Below are positions 15,264 through 17,115 of a stretch of 17,115 nt of DNA, in pieces. Source of the stretch: Thermodesulfovibrionia bacterium (GTDB lineage: Bacteria; Nitrospirota; Thermodesulfovibrionia; UBA6902). Below the pieces are notes generated by a model that was given only the letters and a program-made list of their open reading frames with translations, was not told where the DNA came from and made no database searches. The stretch spans positions 1-17,115 of the forward strand of contig CAMYJJ010000033.1 of assembly GCA_947258735.1 (NCBI GenBank), in the 5' to 3' direction. Within the stretch, counting starts at the first letter, position 1. Each line of letters starts with the position of its first letter. A program made the translations under genes and the position numbers.

Positions 15264-15354
15264 GGCACAAAGGGGCATAGGCACAGAGGCACAGAGGGAA
15301 AAGCCGCATAAAATATTTTTCGTGTTTTGTTGTAAAACTTTGTGCCTCTGTGCC
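15264..15354. repeat. Octamer-word inverted repeat, copy 2
   Basis: The left arm at 15264-15295 is four contiguous octamers: GGCACAAA, GGGGCATA, GGCACAGA and GGCACAGA. The right arm at 15339-15354 is TTTGTGCC and TCTGTGCC. Within the arms, 15277-15296 matches the reverse complement of 15338-15357 at 19 of 20 positions. It is the same family as 7112-7196. It fills the centre of the 306-nt gap 15182-15487 between ihfB and cobA-hemD. Apart from this repeat and the hairpin at 15431-15451, I see nothing else in that gap. Confidence 0.7.
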
Positions 15355-15430
15355 TATTTCGTTTCTCTAGTTCAGATAGAAACAAATAATAGATCAGGGG
15401 TAAAAATCATGACAGGTCAATGAAATTGCA

Positions 15431-15451
15431 GGGGCGAACGGCTGTTCGCCC
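15431..15451. repeat. GGGGCGAAC hairpin downstream of ihfB
   Basis: A perfect 8-bp stem, GGGCGAAC (15432-15439) and GTTCGCCC (15444-15451), encloses loop GGCT. It lies 37 nt after the ihfB stop on the - strand. There is no T-run, so it would be a poor intrinsic terminator. The AGGGGCGAAC...GTTCGCCC layout resembles short dispersed palindromes seen in many environmental genomes, and the hairpin at 6-25 here. Confidence 0.55.
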
Positions 15452-15487
15452 GGACAGGTATCAATATATAAAATAAAAATGAATCAT

Positions 15488-15772
15488 TTAGAGGTCTCTG
15501 TTGACCATTTCGCGCAGTTCTTTTCCAACCTTGAAGTAAGGGACCTTCTTGGGCGGTACGTCCACAGCTTCCCCGGTCTTGGGATTTCTTGCTTTTCTTG
15601 CATTTCTGCTGCGAAGCCTGAAGTTGCCGAATCCCCTTATCTCAACCTTGCCTCCCCTTGCAAGTGACTCTTTAATACTTTCAAAAATTGTCTCAACAAT
15701 AACCTCAGTCTGCTTTTTTGAAAGCCCATCCACCTTTTCCGATATTTTCTCGATCAGTTCAGACTTTGTCAT
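15488..15772 (-). CDS. ihfB: HU/IHF-family DNA-binding protein, IHF-beta-like
   Basis: A small dimeric nucleoid protein that bends DNA. The 94-residue length is typical. It begins MTKSELIEKIS, as IHF-beta does, and carries GKVEIRGFGNFRLR (41-54), the DNA-intercalating beta-arm with RNPKTGE (62-68) and the closing VPYFKVGKELREMVN block. The downstream position after rpsA is the same as that of ihfB in enterobacteria, which supports IHF-beta over HU. The name remains an inference within the HU/IHF family, since no alpha partner is in view. The start is ATG 15772 with AGGAGG 5 nt upstream, the strongest ribosome-binding site in this cluster. It sits 77 nt downstream of sppA. Confidence 0.9.
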   Translation of the reverse strand: MTKSELIEKISEKVDGLSKKQTEVIVETIFESIKESLARGGKVEIRGFGNFRLRSRNARKARNPKTGEAVDVPPKKVPYFKVGKELREMVNRDL

Positions 15773-15799
15773 ACCTTCCTCCTGCTCATGGATTTACTA

Positions 15800-15812
15800 T
15801 AATTAATTGATT
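15800..15812 (-). promoter_or_regulatory. IHF-consensus-like site in the ihfB leader
   Basis: On the - strand, AATCAATTAATTA matches the IHF consensus WATCAANNNNTTR at every defined position. It lies 28 nt before the ihfB start. IHF genes are known to be autoregulated in enterobacteria. The surroundings are very AT-rich, so a chance match is possible. Confidence 0.3.
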
Positions 15813-15849
15813 TATTTAATTTTACTCTTAAATAAAAATATAACATACT

Positions 15850-16698
15850 TTATAACGTAAATAAATATTTAAGTGAAATACCGGAAAAAGCTTCTCCCAT
15901 GAGGCTGTCTGGAATCTGGCTCCTGAGCATCTCAATCAGGCTGAATTTTTCTTCCTTGCGAACGACATCCGGTTCACCTTTAATGCCTGCCAGCTGACCT
16001 GCCAATGCAATTGCGTCCTCAAGGCTTCCCAGTTCATCAACAAGACCGGCCTCCTTTGCCATCCTGCCTGTAAATATTCTCCCGTCAGCAATTTTTTTCA
16101 CATCTTCAACATCCATTCCCCTGCCCTCAGACACAGCCCTGATAAACTGGTCATGCACATCATCAAGCACAGACTGCAGGACCTCCTTTTCTTCAGGCTT
16201 GAGGGACCTGAAGACAGACGCAGTATCCTTGAGCTTCCCACTTTTTATTACCTGCGGTTTGATCCCTATCTTATCCATAAGACCCTTTACATTAGGAATT
16301 TCCATAATGACACCGATTGAGCCTGTCAGGGTCCCGGCATTGGCCATGATCTTATCGGCAGGTGCGGCAATATAATAGCCGCCGGATGCTGCAACCGTTC
16401 CCATGGACACGACGACTTTCTTTTTTTCCTTTACCTTAAGAATTTCATCGTGTATCTCCTGGGCCGGGGGGACTGTGCCGCCCGGACTGTCAACTCTCAA
16501 AACGATTGCCTTTATGGAACGGTCTTTGCTGTATTTTTTTAATTCGTCAACTACTCCTGAAGAATCAATAATGACACCGGTGACATGTACCAGAGCAACT
16601 TTTTCACCAGGAGAGACCTTTTCTGAAAAAGTCACGATGAAACTGAGTACAGCAGTAATGATAAAAATGATTGCAAAAAAGATGAGAACTTTTTTCAA
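15850..16698 (-). CDS. sppA: Signal peptide peptidase SppA (short form)
   Basis: A membrane-anchored serine protease of the S49 family that digests released signal peptides. The 282-residue length matches the short, single-domain SppA rather than the duplicated enterobacterial form. One N-terminal membrane helix (about 4-24) precedes the catalytic domain. Ser105 in GTVAASGGYYIA is the expected nucleophile. Lys157 in SGKLKD, 52 residues later, is the expected general base, matching the spacing known for Bacillus SppA. DSPGGTVPPAQEI (70-82) and GSIGVIM (126-132) are also typical. The start is TTG 16698, with GAGG 7 nt upstream; no ATG is available before the helix. It is probably co-transcribed with rpsA (58-nt gap) and ihfB. 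Confidence 0.95.
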   Translation of the reverse strand: MKKVLIFFAIIFIITAVLSFIVTFSEKVSPGEKVALVHVTGVIIDSSGVVDELKKYSKDRSIKAIVLRVDSPGGTVPPAQEIHDEILKVKEKKKVVVSMGTVAASGGYYIAAPADKIMANAGTLTGSIGVIMEIPNVKGLMDKIGIKPQVIKSGKLKDTASVFRSLKPEEKEVLQSVLDDVHDQFIRAVSEGRGMDVEDVKKIADGRIFTGRMAKEAGLVDELGSLEDAIALAGQLAGIKGEPDVVRKEEKFSLIEMLRSQIPDSLMGEAFSGISLKYLFTL

Positions 16699-16756
16699 CG
16701 TTAAACCTCAGACATATCCATGAATTACCACTTCTATAATTGTTAATGACCGGTTC

Positions 16757-17115
16757 TTATCCGATCATGGTCTTTAATGTGAGGTCTATTTTTCTCTCAT
16801 TGGTGTTGAGATTAATCACTCGTGCGGTTATTTCATCGCCGATCTTGAAGAGCTCTTCGATTTTTTCTTCGGGGTTCTTTTCGATTTCCGAAATATGAAT
16901 CAACCCTTCAGCGCCTTCCTCAAGTTCTACAAAAATACCGAAATCGGCTATGCTCACGACTCTTCCTGTAACACTGTCACCGAGGGTGTATTTTTCAGGG
17001 ATCTCACTGATCCATGGGTCTGTGGTCAGTTCCTTGAGACCGACAGATATCCTCTCTTTATCAGGCTCTATGTTAAGAACAACCACCTCAATCTCCTGCC
17101 CCTTGCTTAAGACGT
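16757..17115 (-). CDS. rpsA: Ribosomal protein S1, C-terminal part (truncated by window edge)
   Basis: The frame runs off the window at 17115, leaving 119 codons before the TAA at 16757-16759. It shows the end of one S1 repeat (LNIEPDKERISVGLKEL) and a complete last S1 repeat: GDSVTGRVVSIADFGIFVEL, EGAEGLIHISEI, GDEITARVINLN and ERKIDLTLK. S1 binds mRNA on the 30S subunit to help initiation. The neighbours sppA and ihfB support rpsA over other S1-domain proteins. The GTG at 17086 is internal: the S1 fold clearly continues upstream. Confidence 0.92.
   Translation of the reverse strand, partial: VLSKGQEIEVVVLNIEPDKERISVGLKELTTDPWISEIPEKYTLGDSVTGRVVSIADFGIFVELEEGAEGLIHISEIEKNPEEKIEELFKIGDEITARVINLNTNERKIDLTLKTMIG

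Noticed and set aside
1..17115. CRISPR array, prophage, insertion sequence or defence system
   Set aside because: The repeats have no unique spacers of constant length and no cas, transposase, integrase or known defence genes are present. The word arrays differ from CRISPR in period and in their inverted layout.

Overview
The window reads as a chromosomal housekeeping stretch from a Gram-negative, non-enteric bacterium with roughly 40-45% GC. Its gene content fits the Nitrospirota or the former Deltaproteobacteria: GatCAB-type amidotransferase genes, an NtrC-type regulator, a fused CobA-HemD, an EndoQ-like PHP nuclease, type IV-like prepilin, and the order rpsA-sppA-ihfB. That placement is inference from gene content, not a phylogenetic result. 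I recognise no phage, insertion sequence, CRISPR array, tRNA or rRNA.

Layout. On the + strand (1-11152): gatA and gatB (tRNA-dependent Asn/Gln amidation), an orphan sigma-54 response regulator, an EamA-type membrane transporter, an EndoQ-like PHP phosphoesterase, ftsH (membrane AAA+ protease), folP (dihydropteroate synthase) and a monocistronic prepilin-like gene that ends at a clear terminator. On the - strand (11417-17115): rnr (RNase R), a cobA-hemD fusion, then an rpsA-sppA-ihfB cluster whose rpsA end runs off the window. The two halves converge at about 11153-11416, where a terminator, a possible gene remnant and two hairpins lie.

Most proteins belong to well-known core families and are intact. 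The unusual signal is in the spacers. Nearly every gap between genes holds an inverted repeat whose arms are short tandem words: period 7 at 4678-4770 and 13526-13595, period 8 at 7112-7196 and 15264-15354, and period 10 at 3170-3294, plus a single-arm heptamer array at 1636-1656. A second class is a 106-120 bp palindromic element present twice (5685-5790 and 9252-9371). A third is a small hairpin, GGG(T/C)(A/G)A-type, at 6-25 and 15431-15451, possibly related to the terminator at 11202-11224. Several of these repeats fill the whole spacer and abut the next start codon, and most of the genes behind them lack a recognisable Shine-Dalgarno sequence. That is the observation I would follow up first.
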